Positions 1 to 9,712 of a stretch of DNA of 64,000 nucleotides are shown piece after piece. The translations under genes were made by a program, and so were the position numbers. Positions within the stretch are counted from its first letter, which is position 1; each line of letters starts with the position of its first letter. Source of the stretch: Phragmites australis. Lineage: Eukaryota > Streptophyta > Magnoliopsida > Poales > Poaceae. Under the pieces are notes generated by a model. It ran no database searches, was not told the DNA's origin, and was given only the letters and a program-made list of their open reading frames with translations. The DNA is taken from NCBI RefSeq assembly GCF_958298935.1, contig NC_084929.1:30817501-30881500 (forward strand). Direction: 5' to 3'.

Positions 1-547
1 CACCGACAGGCTTGCGGTCCACCCGGGTACCTCCCAGAATCACACAATTCTGAAGTGTACTCCCGTACTCTGCCCGCCATTTCAGGAGAACTCCCTCCTC
101 AGTACCCACATCCCCGGAGGGGAGCTCGATCCGAAGATTCCGGATGTGCGTGAAGTTCCGGAGCACCTGCGCTGGCGAGTGCTGCGAGAGCTGCGGGAAC
201 AGTGACCTCCCGGTACCATTCGGGTTGCGCATGTTGTGGAACGGCTTGATGATTGTGAACAGCATCAGCTTCAGAAAGTGCGAGAAGATGTTCCGAGGCT
301 TCGGCGAGGACAGGTTGAGCGTGTCCTCAGCGTCGCCATCAACCGCCACGACACGGTCAATCTTGACATACACGTCATGGACAAGGGAAACAAGCCCACA
401 GAACCGCTTTGACACGCCGGAGCACCGGCCGAGCGACCGCACATCCTCGACCTTGTTCAGGATCAGCAGGACGAGCGAATCCGGCAGGCAGTCGAATTGG
501 TCGACCTCGACCACCGGGTCTGCGTGGATTCGAGCCTTGGGATGCAT
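1..547 (-). CDS. AUF-type F-box protein, 5' part only (runs off the window)
   Basis: The frame is open from an ATG at 547 down to base 1, giving about 182 residues with no stop, so the gene continues outside the window. An F-box lies at residues 17-55 (starts FDCLPDSLVLLILNKVEDV, then a CSGVSKRF core). F-box proteins join substrates to SKP1 in SCF ubiquitin ligases. The region after it, with SPAQVLRNFTHIRNLRIEL and a GDVGTEEG..LKWRAEYG segment, resembles Arabidopsis AUF1/AUF2, auxin up-regulated F-box proteins; this is a family match made by eye. Codon use is GC-rich, as in grass first exons. The start is the first ATG after GC-rich leader sequence and places the F-box near the N terminus as expected. 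Family is fairly sure; the exact orthologue is not. Confidence 0.8.
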   Translation of the reverse strand, partial: MHPKARIHADPVVEVDQFDCLPDSLVLLILNKVEDVRSLGRCSGVSKRFCGLVSLVHDVYVKIDRVVAVDGDAEDTLNLSSPKPRNIFSHFLKLMLFTIIKPFHNMRNPNGTGRSLFPQLSQHSPAQVLRNFTHIRNLRIELPSGDVGTEEGVLLKWRAEYGSTLQNCVILGGTRVDRKPVG

Positions 548-1260
548 TGCGCGACTCAAACGTCAAGCTTTTCTGCCACGCAGGAAGACCTAACGCCGCA
601 AGATTGCAAGGAAACGCTGCGAACAAGCTGGTAAACCTTTGCGCCCCCGAGTGTCCTGAACAGAACAAGAACAGCGGCGGTAAGAACACAGGGGGAGCGA
701 CCAACAAAAAAATGACAGAAAAAGCAAGTGATTGATTAAACCCGCATGCATCAGAAGCGCCATAAGAAAACAACAAGGACTTCAATCAAGAACCGCGGCA
801 AGCAAATCCAAGAATGGAATACCTTAACCACCGCCACCGCGGCTGCGACCCAACTCAGATGGACAAATCGAGCTCGGAGCTCGACCGACCCCACGCAAAA
901 CCTGACCTTTCGCCGGAACACGGCCGGATCCAACGCCGGGACGCACGGGAAGGGACTTGAGCCGGGAAACCGCCCCCGAGAAACAGCCTACAAGACTGGC
1001 GGTTCTGAGCCCAAAAACCTGCAAAACTTCACCAAACCGAGCACCGCGCAGCTCCTGCAGGCAGATGGAACATCTGAGGGCTTCGATTCGGGAGGATTCT
1101 GGTGCGAATCCAACGAGATTAGGGTTTATGGGACGAGAAGCTGGGGACTTTTCCCCCTCTGAGAGAGCGAGAGAGATGCAGAGGACCACTTCTTGGCTCT
1201 TGCTAATGCTGCCCTTCCCTCTTTCTCACCCCCTCCGACGCGGCTTTAATATTGTCTCGG
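548..1260 (-). promoter_or_regulatory. Leader and promoter region of the F-box gene
   Basis: GC-rich, non-repetitive DNA upstream of the F-box start. It contains AAACCCTAATC on the minus strand near 1115-1125, common near plant transcription starts, and a TATTAAAG TATA-like word near 1240. A leader intron is possible: a GCAG/GTTTTT donor-like site lies near 1020 and a GGCAG acceptor-like site near 570. Several short open frames occur on both strands here, but none resembles a protein. The promoter role is inferred. Confidence 0.4.
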
Positions 1261-3390
1261 AGGTGTTAAGTAACGGCTCCGTGCCGTCCAGTCCACGTCA
1301 GCGGCAGAATTGTGATGGAGTTAAATTCTGTGTTATCTTTCTAACCTCCTCCAAAGTACTCATTCTGATTACAAATATAAATTATTTTAGTCTTCTCAAC
1401 TATTCTCTAAATATAAGTCATTCTTAAACTTTTATGCATTGTTTTTCTCTTTTGTTACCGTCTTACCTTTATTTAATAAATTTTATCACTCTCACAGATG
1501 AATGAGTTATCTTTTCCAATACAGAATAAATGAAGGGCAGCAAGGTCATTGAATCTACTTTCTTAATCTTTATGCACAAATCTAAAACGATCTACATTTA
1601 AAATTAAAAAGAGTATTTAAAATATCTTAAAAATATTTTATTCGAAAGCACAAAAACAGTAGTCCAGCTTATACCCGTGGCTTGTTCTTATAGTAGCTTT
1701 TTAGCATAGCTTCGGCTTTAAGATTTATATAAAATTTAAAATTTATACGATAAAAATATATGATTTTAAAATTTTATTTTTAGTGTAAAATAAGAATAAT
1801 ATGATTTAATCAAAATTATTAATTTTTTCATGCCTCTGCCAAACAGATTTTAAGTTGGCAAAACTTCAATTGTAAGAATTTTTAGAGTTTCAATAATTTA
1901 TAGAGCTAGAACTATGGATTATGAATGATATTTGAGCAAAACATCTTATTTCTATTTTAAATTAAAAACTAAAACTTAAATTACTTTATTTTAATCTATA
2001 ATCTTAAAACCTAATAGGAAATTAAACACAGAAGCTCTGTCAAACAGCAACATCTAACACTTCTCATGCAACAGCAACATGGAGAAAAATAAAATCACGT
2101 TCGCAGTCACAGGTCGTGCTCAGCTGAAGTATCCATGGACCAGGACTAGACAAAAACCAACGAAGCCGTGGCACAAGCTGCCGGCACGTCAATGCCACAT
2201 TAGCATGTTAACAAGTCTTTTATTTTCTTTCGAGTGGGGCAGCAGATCTACCCCGGAAGAACGCTCTAAAAAGATCTAGTGAAGGAGTGACAGATTCACC
2301 CTGGCAAATGGACACAGAGCACAGTGGTGTCATCCTCCTTTCTTCTAAAATACTGACTGAATGATCTAGCCGAGTATTGAAGTCGTCCAGAGAGTGTCTG
2401 TGTGTTTTTTTTCTTTAAAATATTTTATTGGCAAATCTTATTTTCATCGATTTTCTTCAAATCGCGTGGGCTAGATCCTAAAATTAGCGGACATTTGGCT
2501 CTGATACCGTTATTCACATGCTCTTAGAGCCTAAGCTTTTGAGTGAGCTAGCTGATGCTTAAAATTCAACGCATGGAATCACGTGTCCTCTAGCAAATCT
2601 TTAGAGCTACCTAGAACGTGAATATATATATGGAGGAGTACCAAAAGGCACTGCCACTGTGCATGCAATCCACCGAGCTGAAGTCTAAACTACTGTACTC
2701 TGATGTCTGATCTTCTTTAAGGAGCTGCCCTCTGATGCTAACGCGAAGCAAACTGGTGCAAGCTGCAAAATCACGAGGCAGCACACGGGGTTTCCCTCGG
2801 CGACCTAGCAGAGCAATGCGGAATCTGCCAAGAACCGCATGGTCTGATCGATGGAAGTTGGCCGCCGGGCGGAGCCTTTCTTATCCTCTTGTGCGCCGAC
2901 CACCGGTCGCCGTCTCTGCCTACCCAAAAGATGAACAGCTACATGTCCAGGCATCCAGCGATGAACAATTCGGCTGTTACGCGTCCTAATCGACTGGATC
3001 TATGCTGCAAAATTTTAGAGAGCTCGTGGGGCTGGCGATGCCGGCACGCTTGTGCGCAGGCAAACCATTTTGTCAGCGCGTGTGTGTGTTTTCGAAACCA
3101 ATTGTGTCAGGGTGTGTGTGACCTGGCCTTCTCTTTGCAGCTCGGCTCATCTCATCCATGGCATGTGTTCCTGGTTTGGTGCCTGCAAGTTTCTGGCCAT
3201 GGAGAGATCAGCAGCGGAAGGGCTGAGACCATCTCCAGCAGAATCGGTATTTTTAAGATCCGGTTGCTACAGTACTTTTGCGGGGGGCCGGTGCTACAGT
3301 ATCGATACAGTACTACGATAGAGAAATGGAGCAGCAAATCTGCGGATTTACTGTAGCACCCGTAACACTGTAGTAGTACCGTAGCAACAG
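1261..3390. other. Intergenic, AT-rich, no gene recognised
   Basis: No coding region is recognisable. Bases 1370-2000 are AT-rich. Near 2497-2510 the minus strand reads GGTATCAGAGCC, which matches the Met-tRNA primer-binding site of Ty1/copia retrotransposons, so a degraded element may lie here. Bases 3265-3450 hold many copies of CTACAGTA and its variants on both strands. Confidence 0.5.
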
Positions 3391-3392
3391 TG

Positions 3393-3853
3393 CTAAAAGA
3401 GACTGTCGGGGGAGAAAACAATGTCTGTTACTGTAGCAGTACTATTTACAGAGGTTAACAGCGGATCCGGAGAGAGAAAAAGAGAAGTAGAAGGTAGAAA
3501 ATAGGGTAGCTGCTGAAGATGAAAAAATAAGGAATGCTGTAATAATATTTTAAAGGATGAAAATTTAAGATAGTTGCTAGGGATAACCTGAAGCTGAGCC
3601 TGCCGGTGGCTGAAGCTTTGGCTGTTGCGAACTTGCATTGAAGTTTGGTGCCTTGTTTGGTAAAGTGAGATGAGATCGGATTCAGTTTGAACATGGTGCC
3701 AGGGGCTGGTATAGGGCCTGTAGCAGGACTGGTACATAGGGGCCTGCACCCCTGCAGGATGGCAGGATTTGTTGGGTGATGGGTCAGAAGATATTTCTGC
3801 ATCATGTGGATGATATCCTGGCCCCACATCCTTGGTTGATGGCAGGGTAGCTG
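3393..3853 (-). pseudogene. Coding-like fragment of unknown origin, split by an insertion
   Basis: The minus strand is open in two overlapping frames. One frame reads PGYHPHDAEISSDPSPNKS and continues for about 110 residues rich in Q, S, P and H, without homology I recognise. Composition is richer in C and G than its surroundings. It ends at the 9-bp target duplication of the 3854-5774 element. If that element is removed, the frame runs on through the sequence right of 5775 (adding CKSKGTATLPSTKDV). It may be a captured or decayed exon; calling it coding is an inference. Confidence 0.3.
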
Positions 3854-4083
3854 GAGTTTTTTAAATAATATTATTTTATTAAAAAATACAAAAATAATAG
3901 TTAAATTTGCAAAATTACAATAATAGAAACTTGTCGACATAAAAATACTGACTATGGACCTGCCAGACTCCACGTGTCAATATCTCACATAGTAGTGAGT
4001 TCGAAGGCCTGTCGGCATGATCTCGTTAATAACTATAATTTTTATATAAAAATCATCTTCATCTAAGTTTATATGAAAAAGTT

Positions 4084-4111
<28 letters not shown>

Positions 4112-4116
<5 letters not shown>

Positions 4117-5499
4117 GATGTATTTATATATAACTAGCTATAAAATATCTTATTCTATGGTCGGACTCAACTCACACATCCGACCCAACCCGAATGACCC
4201 GACCCAACCCATTTGCTCAAATTGTGAGTTTTTTTCCTATTTTGATCTCCAGTGAGTCCGCGTCATGGACAATGGCGCTGGTATTGTAGCGCGAACACGG
4301 CCAACACCCGCGCCATTGTCCATGGGTCCGCGCCATGAACAATGGCGCGGATATTGTAACACGAATACGGCCAACACCCGCGCCATTGTCCATAGCGCGG
4401 ACCCCTGGCATCACCTACAGTACCGAGCCTTTGGGGTTCGCGCCATGGACAATGGCGCGAATATTGTAGCGCGAACACGGACAACACCAGCGCCATTGTC
4501 CATGGCGCGGACCCCTGGCTTCACCTCCAGTACCGAGCCTTTGGGGTCCGCGCTATGGACAATGGCGCGGATATTGTAGCACGAACACGGACAACACCTG
4601 GGCCATTGTCCATGGCGCGGACCCCTGGCATCACCTCCAGTACCGAGCCCGGGGCGCGCCATTCCTGGGTTCGCGCCATGGACAATGGCGCGGAACGCCT
4701 CACGTACCCTGGCTACAGAATAACCTATATTATAGCTAGCTACATAACCTATATAGATGTATTTATATATAACTAGCTATAGAATATCTTATTCTATGGC
4801 CGGACTCAACTCACACATCCGACCCAACCCGAATGACCCGACCCAACCCATTTGCTCAAATTGTGAGTTTTTTTTCCTATTTTGATCTCCAGTGAGTCCG
4901 CGTCATGGATAATGGCGCTGATATTGTAGCGCGAACACGGCCAACACCCGCGCCATTGTCCATGGCGCGGACCCCATGGGGTCCGCGCCATGGACAATGG
5001 CGCGGATATTGTAGCGCGAACACGGCCAACACCCGCGCCATTGTCCATGGGTCCGCGCCATGAACAATGGCGCGGATATTGTAACACGAACACGGCCAAC
5101 ACCCGCGCCATTGTCCATGGCGCGGACCCCTGGCATCACCTCCAGTACCGAGCCTTTGGGGTTCGCACCATGGACAATGGCGCGGATATTGTAGCGCGAA
5201 CACGGACAACACCAGCGCCATTGTCCATGGCGCGGACCCCTGGCTTCACCTCAAGTACCGAGCCTTTGGGGTCCGCGCCATGGACAATGGCGCGGATATT
5301 GTAGCGCGAACACGGACAACACCTACGCCATTGTCCATGACGCGGACCCCTGGCATCACCTCCAGTACCGAGCCCGGGGCGCGCCATTCCTGGGTCCCGA
5401 GCCCGGGGCGCGCCATTCCTGGGTTCGCGCCATGGACAATGGCGCGGAACGCCTCACGTACCCTGGCTACAGAATAACCTATATTATAGCTAGCTACAT
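4112..5499. repeat. Direct segmental duplication, offset 639 bp
   Basis: The segment starting ATATAGATGTATTTATATA at about 4112 is repeated from about 4751. Both copies carry the same unique lead-in (CGGACTCAACTCACACATCC, then several CCGACCCAACCC-like words), then a palindrome array, then the same exit (CTCACGTACCCTGGCTACAG, ATAACCTATATTATAGCTAG). Copy A covers about 4112-4746 and copy B about 4751-5499. Copy B is longer because it holds five hairpins instead of four and a doubled GAGCCCGGGGCGCGCCATTC block at 5370-5420. The few mismatches suggest a recent duplication. Confidence 0.85.
4256..5447. repeat. Array of nine nested palindromic hairpins
   Basis: Each unit has a left arm (GGTCCGCGCCATGGACAATG..), a loop of about 28 bases containing ATATTGTAGCGCGAACACGG, and a complementary right arm, giving stems of about 24 bp. 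Each arm is itself nearly palindromic: GCGCCAT, TGTCC, ATGGCGC. Units start near 4256, 4325, 4433 and 4545 in copy A, and near 4896, 4978, 5049, 5158 and 5270 in copy B. A lone left arm ends each copy (4670 and 5421). Units are separated by CCCCTGGCTTCACCTCCAGT-type spacers or directly joined. Open frames cross the array on both strands (repeating MDNGADIVARTR), a consequence of the repeat and not evidence of a protein. Confidence 0.85.
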
Positions 5500-5510
5500 A
5501 TTATACTTGT

Positions 5511-5511
<1 letters not shown>

Positions 5512-5546
<35 letters not shown>
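5512..5546. repeat. (TA)n microsatellite
   Basis: An uninterrupted TA dinucleotide run of about 35 bases inside the right part of the Mutator-like element. Confidence 0.95.
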
Positions 5547-5550
<4 letters not shown>

Positions 5551-5783
5551 TCATCTGCGAGATATAGAATTTATCGGCACACGGAGTGTCGATAGGCTCT
5601 CGGACCCACTGCCACTTGAGATGTTGGCATATGGAGTGCAGATGTGGAGTGTTGACAGGTCCCTAGTCAGAACTTCGCATACTAACATATATTTATTCTT
5701 ATAATTTTATGAATTTTACTATTATTATAATAATTTTCTAATAAAATAATATTATTATTGTTAAAAAAAATTCGGGGTAGCTG

Positions 5784-7125
5784 TGCCTTTGCTCTTGCAG
5801 TAATAGAACTCACTCCTACTCTCCTAGAACAATATTTTATCAAACTGGCTGGTCAGCAAGAAATATCTTCAAGTAATTGTAAAAAAGCTAGCTTGGAACA
5901 ATTAACTTTTGCATTTTGACCTTTTGATAGAATTACCACATTTTGACCTTTTTAGTGAAACAATTAGTTTTTACATTTGGATCTATATATATGGGTTCCT
6001 TCCAAGTGACTTTTGACATATCACAACAGGATAAAATAGCATGGTTCACATGAAACATCCAAGTACACGTCCCTGACAGCTGCTGCTGGCACGGGATGCC
6101 TTCTCTGTTCTACTTCTACGGTTGTACCCATGTGTATGTTTTCTTGGACACAATATCTTAGTTACAGCATGTGTCATTAAAAAAATGCCTTGAGCCAACT
6201 GCGCAATGCAGATCCGACGGTTCACGTGTCCTCAGTGCTCAGTACCGATGAGTGATTGTGATCGACCGATCCAGCAGCGAGGCCCTGCAGATCAAGGTCT
6301 TATGTAATCCCTGTGCAGTAATTCCTACCAACTGGTCATTGGTGAGATACTTTATTTTTCTATGCCTCTGAATTTCAGACGTCTAAAAACGAGCTCCTTA
6401 AACGATCGTGTGAACATGTACGAACGCGACGGCCGTCAAGATTAGGGCTGCAGGGTTTGCAGTGGTTTGCTAACGGATTGATTTGTCTACTGCAGGTTTA
6501 GAGAGAGCTCCTAGGGAGGGAGATCAGTCTAATGGGGGAGGTTGGTGCATGGGCAGAGCGGTAAGGTGACAGCGGTAAGGTGACAGGGGATAACCGGTGG
6601 GCGGTGTCAGGACGGAGGTGAGTGGAGATGCTTGACAAAACTGGGTTAGTGCAATGACAGATAGCAACAATGGATAGAGCAGGACGAAATGACTTTGGAC
6701 AAAAGATAAAATAGGAGGTTAAAGATCGAATGAATGAGGACGTCGTCTGATCAAAATATAGCATCACTCTTTTTTTTAATCAAAAGGCTCGTTTGCTCAT
6801 GATGCAAACCTTTTTTTTTCTTTTTTTGAGAGAGAGACTCGTGTGATTGAGTGGGGATTTGACTCGACCCTATCGGATGAAAGCGAAAACGAACTAATTT
6901 CCCTGCGAATCCGAGCGATCGGGTCTAATCCCTCTCTATCAGACACACCCTGATTAGTAAAGAGGGTGATTTTTTACCGGCCGTATCCAATCCATTTTCC
7001 AATCTATTGAATTCTTTTTCGAGAACACCGCCGCTTGGACAGGAACCGAGTCTAGTCGACCGTTCCAATATGAATGGCCAATGGTCTCATCCCAATGGTA
7101 ATTTTTTGGCTCGGCTACAGGTCTA
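5784..7125. other. Intergenic, no gene recognised
   Basis: No protein-like frame or RNA gene is recognised. The short open frames at 6498-6767 lack protein-like composition. Bases 6785-7110 are richer in GC and look like old non-repetitive or transposon-derived sequence. Confidence 0.5.
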
Positions 7126-7467
7126 TTTATTTCAACTGAAGATTATGAAAAATAACTTGTAGATTGTAATAAGTTGGATTGTAAAATTTAAATCATAAAA
7201 GTTGGATTATAGATTGTTACGATCTGGTGAAAAGTGGATTGTTGAATTGTTACAATCTGGTGTAAAAGTTGGATTGTAGATTGTTATAATCTGATGGAAG
7301 ACAGATTACTGAATTATTACAATCTGGGTGTTAGGTTGTAACAATCCAGCTTTTACAACCAGCTGTTTGTTTCAGTTTTTGAATTGTAATCATAATCCAA
7401 CTGTTTATTTCAATTTTTAAATTGTGATTATAATCTAATTTTCACAATAAAAATAAACAGGGCCTAC
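7126..7467. mobile_element. MITE with AGGYCYRTTTATTT-type inverted ends
   Basis: The left end reads AGGTCTATTTATTTCAACTG. The right end read inwards is AGGCCCTGTTTATTTTTATT. The inside is an AT-rich series of related words (GGATTGTAGATTGT, GGATTGTTGAATTGTTAC, GATTACTGAATTATTAC), so it is partly self-repeating. No clear target duplication was seen. The end sequence is typical of hAT-like MITEs of grasses; the class is inferred. Confidence 0.55.
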
Positions 7468-8260
7468 CTTATGCCACTTGAACGGATCACGGATGCACTC
7501 AACTTTAAACGCTATTTGGTGAGCTCGATCTCACAGCTGACGCTACCATCTTACTGATCTCTGAGACCGGTTTAGGCAGGCGTCTCTGTTTCCCCGTGAT
7601 CTTCCAATTAGTCACTGGCAGTTGCTTGTAGAATAATCAAAGGTTTCTTTGGGAGCTCATGTCATGGATGATGATGATGATGAGTCGACTCTCATGCACC
7701 GTGACAAGCTTTGACGTGAGATATGTCTATAAGAAAGTTCACAGGAATCTGGTCACGAAATGGGGCAGTCAATCAGGCAGCCGTGCATGAATTTCTCGGG
7801 AGCTGCACAAGCAACCTGTCCTTTTTTTTTCCTAACGAAACAAAAGCAACCTGTCTGCTACGAGCCTAGGACATGATTGGGTCATTTTGGCAATTATGCA
7901 GCACTGTTTCTCCTTGAATCGCGTGACACGAACAGGGAAAGTTTTTGTCATCTGAAAGCAAGTGTGTGCAGTGGCTGATATGTATTGCAGAAGCTACTGA
8001 AATGCTAGCCTTTTCGTTGGCATCATGCTATGCTTCCAACTTGGGAAACGAATCTTCCTACGAGACAAGAATTTCCAAGTTCCAAGCTGAACTGGTCACT
8101 GGAAAACTGCGGGCATTGCAGGTCCAGATCGCATGAGAGATTCAGAAAACTGGGGAAAAAATCATACAAACAAACACAGTCAAGTGCTGGACTTTGTGCA
8201 TACGAGTATATGATATTGTGCAAGTATTCAACCTTCTAGCAACTGATCTTTTTTATGCAA
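7468..8260. other. 3' flank of the 8261-9712 gene, no gene recognised
   Basis: No gene is recognised. A 26-base stretch at about 8190-8215 (GGACTTTGTGCATACGAGTA..) is repeated at 8280-8306, where it overlaps the end of the neighbouring reading frame. Confidence 0.5.
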
Positions 8261-9712
8261 TTACACACAACAATGTGATGGACTTTGTGCATATGAGTAT
8301 ATGACTTGTGGACGGAAAGATGATAAATCATCAGCGATACCGCCAACGTCACTTCCGTCAAGCTCAAATCTTATGTGCTTCCTTGATTTTCTCTTGGCCA
8401 TCAATATCTCCAACCTACGGTTTCTTTCCATCTCGGAGTACCCAAGATCCATGGCATTCTTCTCGTCATCAGCTGTCCACAGAAATGCAGGCTCGTTTCC
8501 AGCATCCTTCTCCTCGGCATCATCTTTGGCCTTGCTGTTGCTAGCCACATCATTACTATCACTCTCAGCTTGAGAATTCTTAGAGGAGATGCTGGAATGC
8601 TTATCTGAATCACCATTATTAACGTGATCAGGACAAGAGAAATCAGCACCCAAAAGAGGGGCGGTCTCATCGAGCACCGGAGCTGTGTCGGTCATAGAAA
8701 CATCAGGAGACCATCTCTCTGCATTATCAGGGTCAAAGCCTGATGAGCAATCATGGCTGCCAACTCTAGTGAATGGTGAACATAGAGAATAATCTAATTG
8801 ATTGTCCACAACAGAATTACTAGCCTCAATCTTTATATCAGCAAGCTTCTTCCTCTGACGCACAGAAAAAGCACGGCCCCATCTGCATTTACCTGTTGCT
8901 CCATCAACAGCCTTATGTTCTGAAACATCTGCCACCTCACCACTTTGTGAATCTGTAAATACTCTCCCTTGATGATTCGGCTTTGCTACCATTCCAATAT
9001 CTTCCCTAACATTCACACTTGAAGAGTGTAGACCAAAGGTTGTTTCTTTCTCATCAACTCTACTCTGATGAACCTCCTCGAACAAATTGGCGTACTCATC
9101 GCCCTTGTCCTTGCTAGAAAATGCATCTTTGGACTCTTTTTCCGCATGGGCCTTCATGTATTCCTCGATACCAACCACCTGCTGCAGTGTCTTCAAGAAA
9201 GGAACACAAGTGAGCATTTTCTCAAGTCTACCACCTGCAGCATCAAATCTCTCATCTCCTTGATAACCAACTTTCAGAAAAGGAACACTCTCATCCAGAT
9301 CAATGCGCTCGTTACTGTCTCTTCTGCCAAAACTTGCCTCCTTGATTATACTCTCCTTCACTGCAGGCACTGAAGATCCCTTATATGCTTTCAGACGAAC
9401 ATTTCTGGAAGAACACCCAAACTTGGGTGCTGAAATATCTGCAGGAGCCTTCCTGTCTTCGTCGATCTCCGGAAGGTGTGTGCTCCCATAGCTCAGCAGT
9501 ACACCAAGGAGAAGGGTGGTGCATATAATCACAGGAGAAGAGGAAAGAAGGAAAGTAAAGAAGCCCTGTGATGACTTGTATAGCAGGTAGAGCAGCAGGA
9601 CTAGACTGAACAAAGCCCTGTGTTCAGAAGCACATCTGCAGCTTGTTCTGACAGAACACCTCAGAATTTTCTTGATGCTACATAAAGCATCTTGATTTGC
9701 CTCAACACCCAT
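8261..9712 (-). CDS. Membrane-anchored acidic protein of unknown function, C terminus possibly cut short
   Basis: A single 483-codon frame. Residues about 31-75 hold two hydrophobic segments (ALFSLVLLLYLLYKSSQGFF, then SSSPVIICTTLLLGVLLSYG), suggesting an N-terminal membrane anchor. The middle is acidic and low in complexity. Conserved blocks are WGRAFSVRQRKKLADIK near 285 and FLWTADDEKNAMDLG followed by RNRRLEILMAKRKSRKHIRF near 420-460. These blocks match an uncharacterised plant family that includes Arabidopsis At5g17910 and At2g29620 (recalled, not searched). Family members normally continue with NPFDLP-type repeats. Here the frame leaves the conserved part at ..SSFRPQ and enters a short direct repeat. 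A GT follows CCACAA at that point, so a distant 3' exon is possible but was not found. Upstream acceptors near 9736/9746 suggest a long 5'-UTR intron. Confidence 0.7.
   Translation of the reverse strand: MGVEANQDALCSIKKILRCSVRTSCRCASEHRALFSLVLLLYLLYKSSQGFFTFLLSSSPVIICTTLLLGVLLSYGSTHLPEIDEDRKAPADISAPKFGCSSRNVRLKAYKGSSVPAVKESIIKEASFGRRDSNERIDLDESVPFLKVGYQGDERFDAAGGRLEKMLTCVPFLKTLQQVVGIEEYMKAHAEKESKDAFSSKDKGDEYANLFEEVHQSRVDEKETTFGLHSSSVNVREDIGMVAKPNHQGRVFTDSQSGEVADVSEHKAVDGATGKCRWGRAFSVRQRKKLADIKIEASNSVVDNQLDYSLCSPFTRVGSHDCSSGFDPDNAERWSPDVSMTDTAPVLDETAPLLGADFSCPDHVNNGDSDKHSSISSKNSQAESDSNDVASNSKAKDDAEEKDAGNEPAFLWTADDEKNAMDLGYSEMERNRRLEILMAKRKSRKHIRFELDGSDVGGIADDLSSFRPQVIYSYAQSPSHCCV

Larger units (their letters stand above)
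3854..5774. mobile_element. Mutator-like non-autonomous element with 9-bp target duplication
   Basis: GGGTAGCTG occurs at 3845-3853 and again at 5775-5783, directly flanking the element; 9 bp is the usual Mutator-like duplication length. The ends are AT-rich inverted repeats: the left starts GAGTTTTTTAAATAATATTA, and the right read inwards is CGAATTTTTTTTAACAATAA followed by a shared ATATTATTTTATTA core. No transposase frame is present, so it would be non-autonomous. The inside is taken up by a duplicated block of palindromic repeats (4112-5499) and a TA microsatellite. The superfamily is inferred from duplication length and long terminal repeats. Confidence 0.7.

Noticed and set aside
4256..5447. 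CRISPR-like array of palindromic repeats
   Set aside because: Spacers repeat as well as the repeats, units vary in length, and the context is plant nuclear DNA inside a transposon.
4217..5477. Repetitive proteins on both strands through the hairpin array
   Set aside because: Open frames exist in many frames because the repeat lacks stop words; no start context, splice or family support.
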